Origin: an uncultured Desulfobacterales bacterium
GTDB lineage: Bacteria > Desulfobacterota > Desulfobulbia > Desulfobulbales > Desulfocapsaceae
DNA: 64,000 nucleotides
NCBI GenBank assembly: GCA_937915545.1
Contig: CALGIJ010000019.1
Coordinates: 186,001 to 250,000, forward strand
Direction: 5' to 3'
Of the stretch, positions 50,911 to 58,806 are shown piece after piece; position 1 is the first letter of the stretch; the number at the start of each line of letters is the position of its first letter. The translations under genes and the position numbers were made by a program. The notes below the pieces were generated by a model that was given only the letters and a program-made list of their open reading frames with translations, was not told where the DNA came from and did not search any database.

Positions 50911-51913
50911 AGAGAATGCCCGGATCGACCCGGGCGGCGCTGCGTGTGCCGGTGAGGACCATGGCCTGGCGCAGTTCCCCGTCGAGGGTGTCGATATAGC
51001 GCTCCACCCCCTGCTGCAGGCCGCCGACGGCGGCTACCGAGAAGGGTCGGCCGATCATCACCGCGTCGGCGCCCAGGGCGAGCATCTTGAGGATGTCGCC
51101 ACCGCTGCGCACGCCGCCGTCGACGAGGAGCGCCACTCGGCCCTTGACCCTGGCGGCGATGTCGGGAAGTACCCGCGCCGTTCCCGGACAGTGGTCGAGC
51201 ACCCGTCCGCCATGGTTGGAGACGACGATGGCCTCGGCCCCGGCGTTCACCGCCAGCTCGGCCTCGTCGGGGGTCATCACCCCTTTGAGGATGAAGCGCA
51301 GGCCGCAGCGACGGATGATCTCGGCCAGTTTCTCGAGGGGTTTGGGGGAAACCGGCCGGCCCATGCGCTTCAAGGTGATGAGGCCGGCGGCGTCGATGTC
51401 CATGCCGAGGATGGTGGCCCCGCTGGCCTTGGCCCCCTCGATCTTGGCGAACATTTCCTCGTCCTCCCACGGCTTGATGAAGGGGATGCCGTCGCCCCCG
51501 GCCGCGGCGATGGCGGCGAAGGCCGACTTGTGGATGAATTCGGGGACGCCGTCGCCGCCACAGCCGAGGATGGCTTTCGCCCGGCAGCCGTTTATCACCG
51601 CACCGATATAGGCCTCTTCGGAGATTCCGCCGCCCATGTTGAAGGAGACGCCGCCGATGGGGGCGGCGAGGAGTGGCAAGGCCAGGGTCCTGCCGAGCAG
51701 TTCCACTCGCGTGTCCGCCTCGCTGGCGTCATGGATGGTGCGCATGTTAAACTTCAGTTCGGCCAGGGCGGCAACGTTGTCGGCGAAGGCGGCGCCACTG
51801 CCGAGGCCGCCCATGCCGGGCACTTCGCCGACGCAGGCGCGGCCGTTGCATACCGGGCAGACCCGGCAGAAGCCGCTCATCAGCTTGGCGGCATTGTTGC
51901 GTATCTCTTTCAT
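50894..51913 (-). CDS. FMN-dependent alpha-hydroxyacid oxidase/dehydrogenase
   Basis: 339 residues, ATG 51913 after GGAGAACG. TIM barrel with catalytic His in VSNHGGRVLD, substrate Arg in DGGVRSGGDILK, and phosphate loop IGRPFS. The N-terminus carries a Cys cluster C16-x2-C19-x2-C22-x4-C27 (CRVCPVCNGRAC). This cluster is ferredoxin-like and recurs in a subset of this family; it is not part of the canonical oxidase. It likely oxidises lactate or a related 2-hydroxyacid and may pass electrons to the Fe-S site. Confidence 0.88.
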   Translation of the reverse strand: MKEIRNNAAKLMSGFCRVCPVCNGRACVGEVPGMGGLGSGAAFADNVAALAELKFNMRTIHDASEADTRVELLGRTLALPLLAAPIGGVSFNMGGGISEEAYIGAVINGCRAKAILGCGGDGVPEFIHKSAFAAIAAAGGDGIPFIKPWEDEEMFAKIEGAKASGATILGMDIDAAGLITLKRMGRPVSPKPLEKLAEIIRRCGLRFILKGVMTPDEAELAVNAGAEAIVVSNHGGRVLDHCPGTARVLPDIAARVKGRVALLVDGGVRSGGDILKMLALGADAVMIGRPFSVAAVGGLQQGVERYIDTLDGELRQAMVLTGTRSAARVDPGILFNARR

Positions 51914-52243
51914 GCTCGTTCTCCTTTTCGCTGGGGTGGTAGTCTGCGGGCCGGAAGGCTGTCGCGTTCGGCTGTATTTAGTACCTTACTCCTGAAAACC
52001 TGTCAGAAAAAATATGAAAATTCGTTCAACAACAGTGCGCTGATGAGGCCTTCGCCATGGTACGCATCCCCGGAGGTGATTGCGAATTCTTGGGTTGCGG
52101 AGGTGAGCCAACCTAAGCCTGTTGTCGCCCCGTGCACCAGACTTTTCGGGCGACGGGGAGATCTGACCGGCTGTATTGTGCGGGCAAATGTCCGTGGGGG
52201 TGGCCATGGGCCGGCGCTGGTCCTCACGCAGAGACCTGGCCGC
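51914..52243. other. Intergenic region upstream of the FMN oxidase gene
   Basis: 330 bp. It contains an AT-rich patch near 51980-52030 that could hold the oxidase promoter, but I could not define a good -35/-10 pair. No gene. Confidence 0.3.
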
Positions 52244-52501
52244 CTACCAGCCATGGGTTGCCAGTTGCAGGAGAAAGAGGGTGGCGCAGGCGAAATAGAG
52301 GAGGCCGAGGATGACGGCAGCCAACAGGGAGCTCGACAGCTCGGATAGCAGTCTGCCGCGAGGCCGCAAAAGGGAAAAGAGCTGCCGCAGGGAGAAGATC
52401 CGCGGCAGGGAAAAGCGCGACTTGAGGGGGCAGCGGCCGGCTGGGATGACGGAGATCTCGGTGAGGTACAGGCCGATGACGGTGCAGGCGGTTTCTTTCA
52501 T
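52244..52501 (-). CDS. Small single-span membrane protein
   Basis: 85 residues. ATG 52501 is preceded by GAGGAGGATACCCAT, a strong but structured ribosome site (see hairpin). A basic central region (about 24-52) is followed by one hydrophobic helix (SSLLAAVILGLLYFACATLFLLQLA, about 57-81) near the C-terminus. No signal peptide. It is a C-tail-anchored inner-membrane protein of unknown role, possibly linked to stress since Hsp33 lies upstream on the same strand. Confidence 0.72.
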   Translation of the reverse strand: MKETACTVIGLYLTEISVIPAGRCPLKSRFSLPRIFSLRQLFSLLRPRGRLLSELSSSLLAAVILGLLYFACATLFLLQLATHGW

Positions 52502-52504
52502 ATG

Positions 52505-52540
52505 GGTATCCTCCTCATGGGTGTTTTTCTCGAGGATACC
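52505..52540 (-). promoter_or_regulatory. Hairpin sequestering the ribosome-binding site
   Basis: Minus-strand RNA: arm GGTATCCTC, 18-base loop, arm GAGGATACC, then CAT and the ATG of the small membrane protein. The 3' arm is the Shine-Dalgarno itself (part of GAGGAGGATACC). Nine perfect base pairs would hide the site. Inside the loop, a tiny frame MRRIPI starts at an upstream ATG and stops on the ATGA of the main gene. Confidence 0.6.
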
Positions 52541-52543
52541 GCC

Positions 52544-52605
52544 AGGGGTGGCTCACAGGGCGAGCCCCCCTGAGGATTTTTACCACTGCGCGAAAAAAAT
52601 CGCGC
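52544..52605 (-). terminator. Two hairpins downstream of hslO
   Basis: First hairpin GCGCGA/TCGCGC around a T-run loop (52605-52588) lies 10 bp after the hslO stop. The second is AGGGG-GGCTC/GAGCC-CCCCT (52571-52544) with a single-base bulge. Neither has a U-run immediately after its 3' arm in the minus-strand RNA. They could attenuate or process the hslO transcript. Confidence 0.4.
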
Positions 52606-52614
52606 CTGCCTGTC

Positions 52615-53502
52615 TCAGTGTGGTCCGGTCGAGGGCGGCAGGAGCAGGTCGCGCGTTTCCTCGCGGGAAAAGTGGTAGCTCTGCCGGCAGAATTCGCAGC
52701 GCACTTCAAGGCCTTCCTCCCGCTCGAGGAGATCGCCATGATCCTGCCCGGCGAGGGTGAGGATGGCGCGTTGCATCTTGTCGCGGCTGCAGCTGCACTG
52801 GTAGCGGAGCGGGGTCTCGGCGGTGGTGCGGCAGGGGATGGCGTCGAAGACCGTGGCGAGGATGCCGGCGGGACCGCGGCCGGCGAGGAGCATCTCCGAG
52901 ACCGGCGGCAGGGTGGCGATGCGCGCTTCGAGTTGCCCGAGCAGCGCCTCATCGGCGGGGGGCAGGGCCTGGATGAGGAAGCCGCCCGCCGCTTCGATCG
53001 TGCCGCTGGGGTGCAGGCGTATGCCCAGGGCAAGCGTCGAGGGGGTCTGCTCCGAGCGGGTCAGGTAATAGGCGAGGTCCTCGCCGATCTCGCTGCTGTA
53101 GAGCTCGATGGTGCCTTGATAGCGCTGCGGCCCACCGATGTCCTTGGTGACGGTGAGCAGGCCGGCATGGCCGAGGGCAGTGGCGACGTCGATGCGCCCC
53201 TGGCGGAGCGGCACCTCGGCATGGGGCTCGGCGACATAGCCGCGCACCCAGCCGCTGCAGCCTGCCTCGGTGATGATCTTGCGCAGCGGGCCATTGCCTT
53301 CGAAGCGGAGGAGGACGCTCTGCTCGCCTTTCAGCAGAGCGGCGAGCAGGGTGGCGCCGGTGAGGGCCCGCCCCAGGGCGGTGGCTGCGGTGGGGCCGAC
53401 GTCGTGACGGCGGCAGGCCTCGGCGACGAGACCGGTGGTGACGCAGGCGATGCCGAAGAAATTGCCGGCCTGGGTGATGACGCGTTGCAGGTGGTCGACC
53501 AT
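52615..53502 (-). CDS. hslO: Redox-regulated chaperone Hsp33
   Basis: 295 residues with the C-terminal zinc switch: CSCS at about 237 and CEFC at about 271, the four redox Cys. N-terminal core has TTGLVAEACRRHDVGPTAATALGRAL. On oxidation it releases zinc, dimerises and holds unfolding proteins. Hsp33 is present in facultative as well as oxygen-exposed anaerobes; here it implies oxidative stress tolerance. No promoter found upstream by eye. Confidence 0.95.
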   Translation of the reverse strand: MVDHLQRVITQAGNFFGIACVTTGLVAEACRRHDVGPTAATALGRALTGATLLAALLKGEQSVLLRFEGNGPLRKIITEAGCSGWVRGYVAEPHAEVPLRQGRIDVATALGHAGLLTVTKDIGGPQRYQGTIELYSSEIGEDLAYYLTRSEQTPSTLALGIRLHPSGTIEAAGGFLIQALPPADEALLGQLEARIATLPPVSEMLLAGRGPAGILATVFDAIPCRTTAETPLRYQCSCSRDKMQRAILTLAGQDHGDLLEREEGLEVRCEFCRQSYHFSREETRDLLLPPSTGPH

Positions 53503-53794
53503 GGAGTGCTCCCTGGGGGGTTGTCGGTGCGGTGCGGCGGGGGCTGCCCGCCGCGGATTTTCGCTTTGGCTACTATAGCACGGGCGAGGGCTACGGCAAA
53601 GTCAGGGTGAGTGTCACCGGTTCGGGGGCAGGCAGCCCATGGCCGCCGGCAAGTTCACGTTTACGTCCGAGTGAAAATCGGGTAGTCTGGGCCGACGGCT
53701 GTGACGCCTGCCGCCCGGTTTGCCAAGGGCGGTCAGTTGCCCGGGAGCGACCTGTTGCCCGAGGGAGGTTCAACCTGAACACAAGGAGAACGGT

Positions 53795-54355
53795 ATGCGA
53801 ATGGTGATGGCTCTTATGGTGCTCTTTCTCGCCCTGCCCAGTTACGCCAGGGAAATTTCCGGAGTTGTCGTGCAGGAGACGGTGCAGACCGAGGACGGCG
53901 CGACGCTGAAGCTCAACGGCGCCGGGGTCAGGACGAAGCTGTTCATGGACATCTATATCGCCCAGCTGTATGTGGAGAACCCGGCGACCACCGTCGAGGC
54001 GATCCTCGCCGACAAGGGCCGCAAGCGGGTGGTCATGCACTTCCTCTACAGCGAGGTGCCCAAGGATAAACTCGTCGAGGCCTGGAACGACGGCTTCAAA
54101 GACAACAACGGCGCCGCCGAGCTGGCCGCTCTGCAGGAGCGCATCAACACCTTCAATGCCATGTTCGTCGATGTCAGGAAGGGCGACGTCATCGTCCTCG
54201 ATTATAACCCGGCGAGCGGCACCACGGTGACCATCAAGGGCGCCAGCAAGGGAGTGATCCCCGGGGCTGACTTCAACGCCGCCCTGCTCAAAATCTGGCT
54301 CGGCAGCAAGCCGGTCACTGAAGGGCTCAAGAAAGAACTACTCGGCGCCCGATAA
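53795..54355 (+). CDS. Secreted chalcone-isomerase-like protein
   Basis: 186 residues. Signal peptide cleaves after SYA (near residue 17). The mature domain has REISGVVVQETVQTEDGATLKLNGAG, VRTKLFMDIYIAQLYVENP and a C-terminal ...ALLKIWLGSKPV helix, the CHI-like fold seen in many periplasmic bacterial proteins. ATG 53795 has AAGGAGAACGG. Bacterial members usually lack chalcone isomerase activity and may bind fatty acids. Probably periplasmic; role unknown. Confidence 0.83.
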   Translation: MRMVMALMVLFLALPSYAREISGVVVQETVQTEDGATLKLNGAGVRTKLFMDIYIAQLYVENPATTVEAILADKGRKRVVMHFLYSEVPKDKLVEAWNDGFKDNNGAAELAALQERINTFNAMFVDVRKGDVIVLDYNPASGTTVTIKGASKGVIPGADFNAALLKIWLGSKPVTEGLKKELLGAR

Positions 54356-54383
54356 CCGCGACCTGCGCGAGGAGGCTGGTACA

Positions 54384-54734
54384 CTACAGCTCGCTCACTC
54401 CCGAGGGGATGAGGCAGATGAAGACGAAGTCTTCGCCGCCGCCGTTCATGAACTGATGTTCCTCGTTGCCGGGGATGAAGAGCACCGTGCTGCTGGTTAC
54501 CTCGCGCCATTCGCCGTTCTGGTAGACCTTGCCTTTGCCGGAATGGACGAAGATCTCGTGCTCCCAGGCATGGGCGTGGCGCGGGGTGAAGCCGCCGGGG
54601 GCGACGGTGAAGACGCGCATGCAGAAGTTGCTGGCGTTGTCGGCCTTGCCGATGACTACCCGGCCGGTGACACCTTTGATGGCTTCGCTGTCGAACTGCT
54701 GTGCGGGACAATCCTCGTAGCTGGTGATTTTCAT
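54384..54734 (-). CDS. Small cupin-domain protein
   Basis: 116 residues forming one cupin barrel. Metal-binding motif 1 is RHAHAWEHEIFVHSGKGKV (two His and a Glu) and motif 2 FIPGNEEHQF (His). An iron or manganese ligand set is therefore complete. Single cupins of this size are enzymes or sensors of unknown substrate. Convergent with the chalcone-isomerase-like gene (28 bp apart). Confidence 0.85.
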   Translation of the reverse strand: MKITSYEDCPAQQFDSEAIKGVTGRVVIGKADNASNFCMRVFTVAPGGFTPRHAHAWEHEIFVHSGKGKVYQNGEWREVTSSTVLFIPGNEEHQFMNGGGEDFVFICLIPSGVSEL

Positions 54735-54818
54735 AATCGTTCTGTGGGCTGTGGGTTATGGGGATGACTGCCTGGTTTTCTGAGTAACAATAGCGCCGAT
54801 CATCGTGATGGCAACCGC

Positions 54819-55706
54819 TCAGCTGGTGGATCGCTTGCCGGTGGCCCCCATGTAGATGGCGGCGAGGGTCAGGCTCACCCCGGCCCAGTTGAGCAGCGAG
54901 GTGGGGCGGGAGAAGAAGAGCACGTCCCAGACGAAGGACAGGGCCGGCTGCAGCAACAGCATCAGCCCGCCGAGGGAGGTGGGGATGCCGGGCAGGGCGC
55001 GGGCGATGAGCAGCCAGCCGAGGGTCTGGCTGAAGAGGCCGAGGCCGAGCAGAGAAGCGAGGCTACGCAGGTCGGGGATGACGAAGGAGCCGTCGCTGAC
55101 CGCTATCTTGGTTCCGAGGAAGAGCGCCGAACAGAGGGAGACGAGCATCAGTGCGTAGACCGGGCCGTGGTTTCCCGAACTCTGCGCACGGCGCAGGCCG
55201 ATGAGGTAGACGGCATAGCAGAGAGCGGTGAGCAGCGAGAAGTAGATGCCGGTCTTGTAGTCGTCGCTGAGGCGGCTCCAGTCGAAGCCGACGACGAGAA
55301 AGAGCCCGAAGATGGCGATGGGCAGCGAGAGGAGAAAGCGAGCTCTGGCCTTCTCGCGGAAAATGAGGATGGCGGCGGCGGCGAGGAAGAAGACCTGGAA
55401 GTTGCTGATCAGGGTGGCCAGCCCGGGGCCGATGAACATGATGCTCTCGTGCCAGAAGAAGAGGTCGAGGGCGAAAGCCAGGCCGCAGATGAAGAGGAGC
55501 AGCAGCACCCGCGGCGGCGGTGTTGAAAGCTCCCCGCGCCACCAGGCGATGACGAGCAGGAAACAGAAGCCGAAGGCCACCCGGTAAAAGGCGGAACTCG
55601 TCGGGGCGACGTCGGCGATCTTGACGAACACCGCGGAAAAGCTGATCATGCAGGCGCCGAGCAGCATCGTTGCCATGGCGGTGCGGCGGGTCAAGGAAGA
55701 GTCCAT
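54819..55706 (-). CDS. EamA/DMT-superfamily permease
   Basis: 295 residues with ten hydrophobic helices in two EamA repeats (DMT fold; first ...MLLGACMISFSAVFVKIADVAPTSSAFYR, second from about 155). This family exports amino acids or other metabolites. ATG 55706 precedes the first helix; downstream ATGs at 55676 and 55667 are alternatives as none has a strong site. Substrate unknown. Confidence 0.88.
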   Translation of the reverse strand: MDSSLTRRTAMATMLLGACMISFSAVFVKIADVAPTSSAFYRVAFGFCFLLVIAWWRGELSTPPPRVLLLLFICGLAFALDLFFWHESIMFIGPGLATLISNFQVFFLAAAAILIFREKARARFLLSLPIAIFGLFLVVGFDWSRLSDDYKTGIYFSLLTALCYAVYLIGLRRAQSSGNHGPVYALMLVSLCSALFLGTKIAVSDGSFVIPDLRSLASLLGLGLFSQTLGWLLIARALPGIPTSLGGLMLLLQPALSFVWDVLFFSRPTSLLNWAGVSLTLAAIYMGATGKRSTS

Positions 55707-56102
55707 TGGTTTGTGTCTGCAAAAAGTTGCAGCCGCCAGGGGGCAGGGCCCTTGTGCGGCCAACGGGAAAAAGCCCAAGGTTTGTGCAATCGCTGAGACC
55801 ATAATGGAGTTTGCTTTTTTTCGCATCAGCTAAGCGCGCTCCCCGGCGCAGATCGGCGAAGGTCCTGGAACTTCGCCGAATCGTCGGCAATGTCGCCGGT
55901 CTGCCTGCTGCGGGTGCTTGGCCGTGGCGGTGGTGGGGGTGTGCTGACGGCTGTTGTGTGTTCAGGCTGTTGTTCAAGATGGGCCAACAGTTGTTCTGAG
56001 TGTCTGTCTTGTTGGGCCAGAGCAAGTAAGGCCGACAACTGCCGCGGAGAGCTCGCCAGCGCTCGAAATTAAGGTCTTGATAAGTGTCGAATAATTGAAA
56101 AA

Positions 56103-56143
56103 TCTGCACAAGCGATTAAAAAGAGTGTTGATTTTCTGCACAA
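56103..56143 (+). repeat. Direct repeat of TCTGCACAA, candidate operator
   Basis: Two exact copies, 56103-56111 and 56135-56143, 32 bp apart (about three helical turns). The second lies between the -35 and -10 boxes of the candidate promoter and the first just upstream of the -35. Such spacing suits binding of a dimeric regulator. Confidence 0.4.
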
Positions 56144-56155
56144 ATTTTGTAGTAC
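56128..56155 (+). promoter_or_regulatory. Candidate promoter of the DHOD-like/rnf cluster
   Basis: TTGATT (56128-56133), 16-base spacer, TAGTAC (56150-56155). Start near 56162, about 130 bases before the ATG. Moderate matches. Confidence 0.4.
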
Positions 56156-56294
56156 TTTGGCCGTTACATATTTGTCACGGGCTATATCGGGCCGCCCTTG
56201 CCGCGCACAAGCCGCACAGTTTCCTCGAGGGACGAGGGGCGCTACTGCAGGGGGCATTGAGGGCCGCCCATCCACGAACCAGAGACCACACGAC

Positions 56295-57278
56295 ATGAAC
56301 GATCTCTCCACCACCTATCTCGGCCTGAACCTGCGCAACCCGATCATCGTCGGCAGCTGCGGCTTTACGAACAGTGTTTCCAAGATCAAGGAGTTGGCCG
56401 ACCATCAGGCCGGGGCGATCGTCCTCAAGTCGTTGTTTGAGGAACAGATCCAGGCCGAGTATGCCGCCAACCTCGAGAGCTACAACGCCGAGTACCCCGG
56501 CGCGACGGACTATATCCGCGAGTACACCCGGGGCAACGAGGTCGAGGCCTATCTCAAGCTCATCGCCGAGGCCAAGAAGGCGGTCGATATCCCGATCATC
56601 GCCAGCATCAACTGCGTCTCGGCGGCAGAGTGGGTGTCCTTCGCCACCGCGGTGGAGAAGCAGGGGGCGGACGCCATCGAGCTGAACATCTCCCTTCTGC
56701 CAAGCAACCCGCGCATGACCAGCGCCGACTACGAGAAGCAGTATGTCGAGATCATCAACAAGGTTGCCGATCTCGTCTCCATCCCGCTGGCGCTGAAGAT
56801 GAGTTACTACTCGGCGGCACTGGCCAACCTCATCCAGCGTCTCAGCTGGATCGAGAAGATCCGCGGTTTCGTGCTCTTCAACCGCTACTATGCCCCCGAT
56901 ATCGATATCGACAAGATGGTGGTCAAGTCTTCCGACGTGCTCAGTTCGCCAGCCGAGGCGGCTACCACCTTGCGCTGGATAGCCTTGATGTTCGGCCATG
57001 TCGACAAGGACCTGGTGGCGGCCACCGGCATCCACGACGGCGAGGGTGTGGTCAAACAGCTGCTCGCCGGGGCAAGGGCGGTGCAGGTGGTGTCGACGCT
57101 TTACAGGAACGGGATGGCGAGCATTCCGGCTATGCTCGCCACCCTCGACCAGTGGATGACGACCAAGTCCTACGCCAGGCTGGAAGACTTCCGCGGCAAG
57201 CTCAGCTACGGCCAGGCTGTCGATCCCGCCGTATTCGAGCGTACCCAGTTCATGAAGTACTATGGAGGCATCTCCTGA
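56295..57278 (+). CDS. Dihydroorotate-dehydrogenase-like flavoprotein
   Basis: 327 residues. TIM-barrel FMN enzyme with the class opening LNLRNPIIVGSCGFTNSVSKIKELA, IIASINCVSAAEW, ADAIELNISLLP, LKMSYYSAAL and a phosphate-binding VVSTLYRNG. Short of the PreA-type ferredoxin domain. It may reduce or oxidise a pyrimidine or act as a promiscuous flavoprotein. It lies 127 bp upstream of rnfC on the same strand; cotranscription is plausible and would connect a flavin dehydrogenase to the Rnf electron route. Substrate not shown by sequence. Confidence 0.85.
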   Translation: MNDLSTTYLGLNLRNPIIVGSCGFTNSVSKIKELADHQAGAIVLKSLFEEQIQAEYAANLESYNAEYPGATDYIREYTRGNEVEAYLKLIAEAKKAVDIPIIASINCVSAAEWVSFATAVEKQGADAIELNISLLPSNPRMTSADYEKQYVEIINKVADLVSIPLALKMSYYSAALANLIQRLSWIEKIRGFVLFNRYYAPDIDIDKMVVKSSDVLSSPAEAATTLRWIALMFGHVDKDLVAATGIHDGEGVVKQLLAGARAVQVVSTLYRNGMASIPAMLATLDQWMTTKSYARLEDFRGKLSYGQAVDPAVFERTQFMKYYGGIS

Positions 57279-57405
57279 GGCACGACCCCCGGGGAGCCCG
57301 CCTGGGGCCCCCCGCGACGAGGTCGGCGCGGCGCGACGGGGAAATGTCTCCGCCGCTAACCACTGCGAATATCACATATCTTCACCGCCACTACCGGACG
57401 TATCT

Positions 57406-58731
57406 ATGAACGCGTTGCTGACATTCCCCAAGGGAGGGGTGCACCCGCCCGAATTCAAGGAACAGACCCAGGGCCTGGCCATCGAAACGATGCCCGTGCC
57501 CGACGAACTCGAGCTCATTCTTGGCCAGCATATCGGCGCCCCCTGCCAGCCGACCGTCGCCAAGCGCGAGGCGGTCGGCGAAGGCCAGGTCATCGGCGAA
57601 GTCAAGAAAGGGCTTGGGGTGCCGTTGCATAGCCCCGTGGCGGGCAAGGTCAAGGACATCGGCATGTCGGCCCACCCCCTGCGGGTCAGCGCCCCGTCCA
57701 TCACCCTGACCGTCGACCGCGAGGCGGCGCCGCTTCAGTATGAAAAGGATGCCTGGCAGTCCCTGGCCAGCGACGAACTGCTGACCCGTGTCCACGACGG
57801 CGGCATCATCGGCATCGGCGGCGCCGGCTTTCCCACCCACGTCAAACTCAAGCCGCCGGCCGGCAGCCCGGTGGACACCCTGGTCCTCAACGGCGCCGAG
57901 TGTGAGCCCTACATCACCGCTGACCATCGCGCCATGCTCGAGCACACCGCCGAGGTTGTCGAGGGGGCGAGGATCCTCCTCAAGATTCTCGGCATCAAAA
58001 CCTGTCATATCGGCATCGAGAACAACAAGCCCGACGCCATCAAGGCCATGGCCGAGGTGGCGGCGCGGGTCCCCGCCGCCGAGGCCGACATCCGCGTGCG
58101 GACGTTGCAGGTAAAATATCCCCAGGGCTCGGAAAAGCAGCTCATCCAGGCGGTTACCGGACGGAAGGTGCCGGCCATGGCCCTGCCTTCGGCGGTGGGA
58201 GTGGTGGTGCAGAACGTCTCCACCGCCAAGGCAGTCTACGATGCCGTCGCCTGCCGCAAGCCCCTCTACGAGAAGGTTATCACCGTCGCTGGCAAGGGTA
58301 TCGGCCGCCCAGCCAATCTGCTGGTCAAGGTCGGTACAAGACTCAAGGACATCGTCGAGTATCTCGGTGGCCTGCAGCCGGGACTGAGCAAGATCGTCCT
58401 TGGTGGGCCGATGATGGGTTTCGCCGTCTCCTCCCTGGATGTGCCGGTGACCAAGACCACCTCGGCGGTGCTCTTCCTCACCAGGGATGAAATAGATACC
58501 CGGCCGCACTCCCAGTGCATTCGCTGCGGCTGGTGCCTGGAGGCCTGCCCGATGGGGCTCGAGCCCAAGGAGATCGCCATCCACGTCGAGGCCGGGCGGT
58601 CCGAGGTCACCGAACCCTTCGGGGTCTTCGAGTGTTTCGAGTGCGGGTCCTGCGCCTATGTCTGCCCGGCCAAGCGACCCCTGGTGCAGTTCATCCGCCT
58701 CGCCAAGATGAAGGCGAAGCGGCCGCAGTGA
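57406..58731 (+). CDS. rnfC: Rnf electron transport complex subunit RnfC
   Basis: 441 residues. Features: a barrel-sandwich N-terminal domain (about 60-110), a flavin/NADH-binding GGIIGIGGAGFPTHVKL (about 135-151), the SLBB-like region, and two 4Fe-4S motifs CIRCGWCLEAC (about 367-377) and CFECGSCAYVC (about 406-416). RnfC takes electrons from NADH, or gives them, at the cytoplasmic face of the complex. ATG 57406 has a weak site. It ends soon after the second cluster, so there is no C-terminal repeat extension as in E. coli RsxC. Confidence 0.95.
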   Translation: MNALLTFPKGGVHPPEFKEQTQGLAIETMPVPDELELILGQHIGAPCQPTVAKREAVGEGQVIGEVKKGLGVPLHSPVAGKVKDIGMSAHPLRVSAPSITLTVDREAAPLQYEKDAWQSLASDELLTRVHDGGIIGIGGAGFPTHVKLKPPAGSPVDTLVLNGAECEPYITADHRAMLEHTAEVVEGARILLKILGIKTCHIGIENNKPDAIKAMAEVAARVPAAEADIRVRTLQVKYPQGSEKQLIQAVTGRKVPAMALPSAVGVVVQNVSTAKAVYDAVACRKPLYEKVITVAGKGIGRPANLLVKVGTRLKDIVEYLGGLQPGLSKIVLGGPMMGFAVSSLDVPVTKTTSAVLFLTRDEIDTRPHSQCIRCGWCLEACPMGLEPKEIAIHVEAGRSEVTEPFGVFECFECGSCAYVCPAKRPLVQFIRLAKMKAKRPQ

Positions 58732-58806
58732 GCCCGAGGCGGGCGCGGGAAGGAAGACCCCGCCGGACGGGGTCGTGAAGATAACGAGGAACTTTTGAGG
58801 AGAGTC

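Larger units (their letters stand above)
55707..56294. other. Divergent intergenic region upstream of the DHOD-like gene
   Basis: 588 bp without a gene. The last 200 bp are AT-rich and hold the promoter candidate (56128-56155) and two TCTGCACAA repeats. A quasi-repeat region near 55970-56030 (TTGTTC/TTGTTGGGCC motifs) has no clear structure. Confidence 0.4.
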
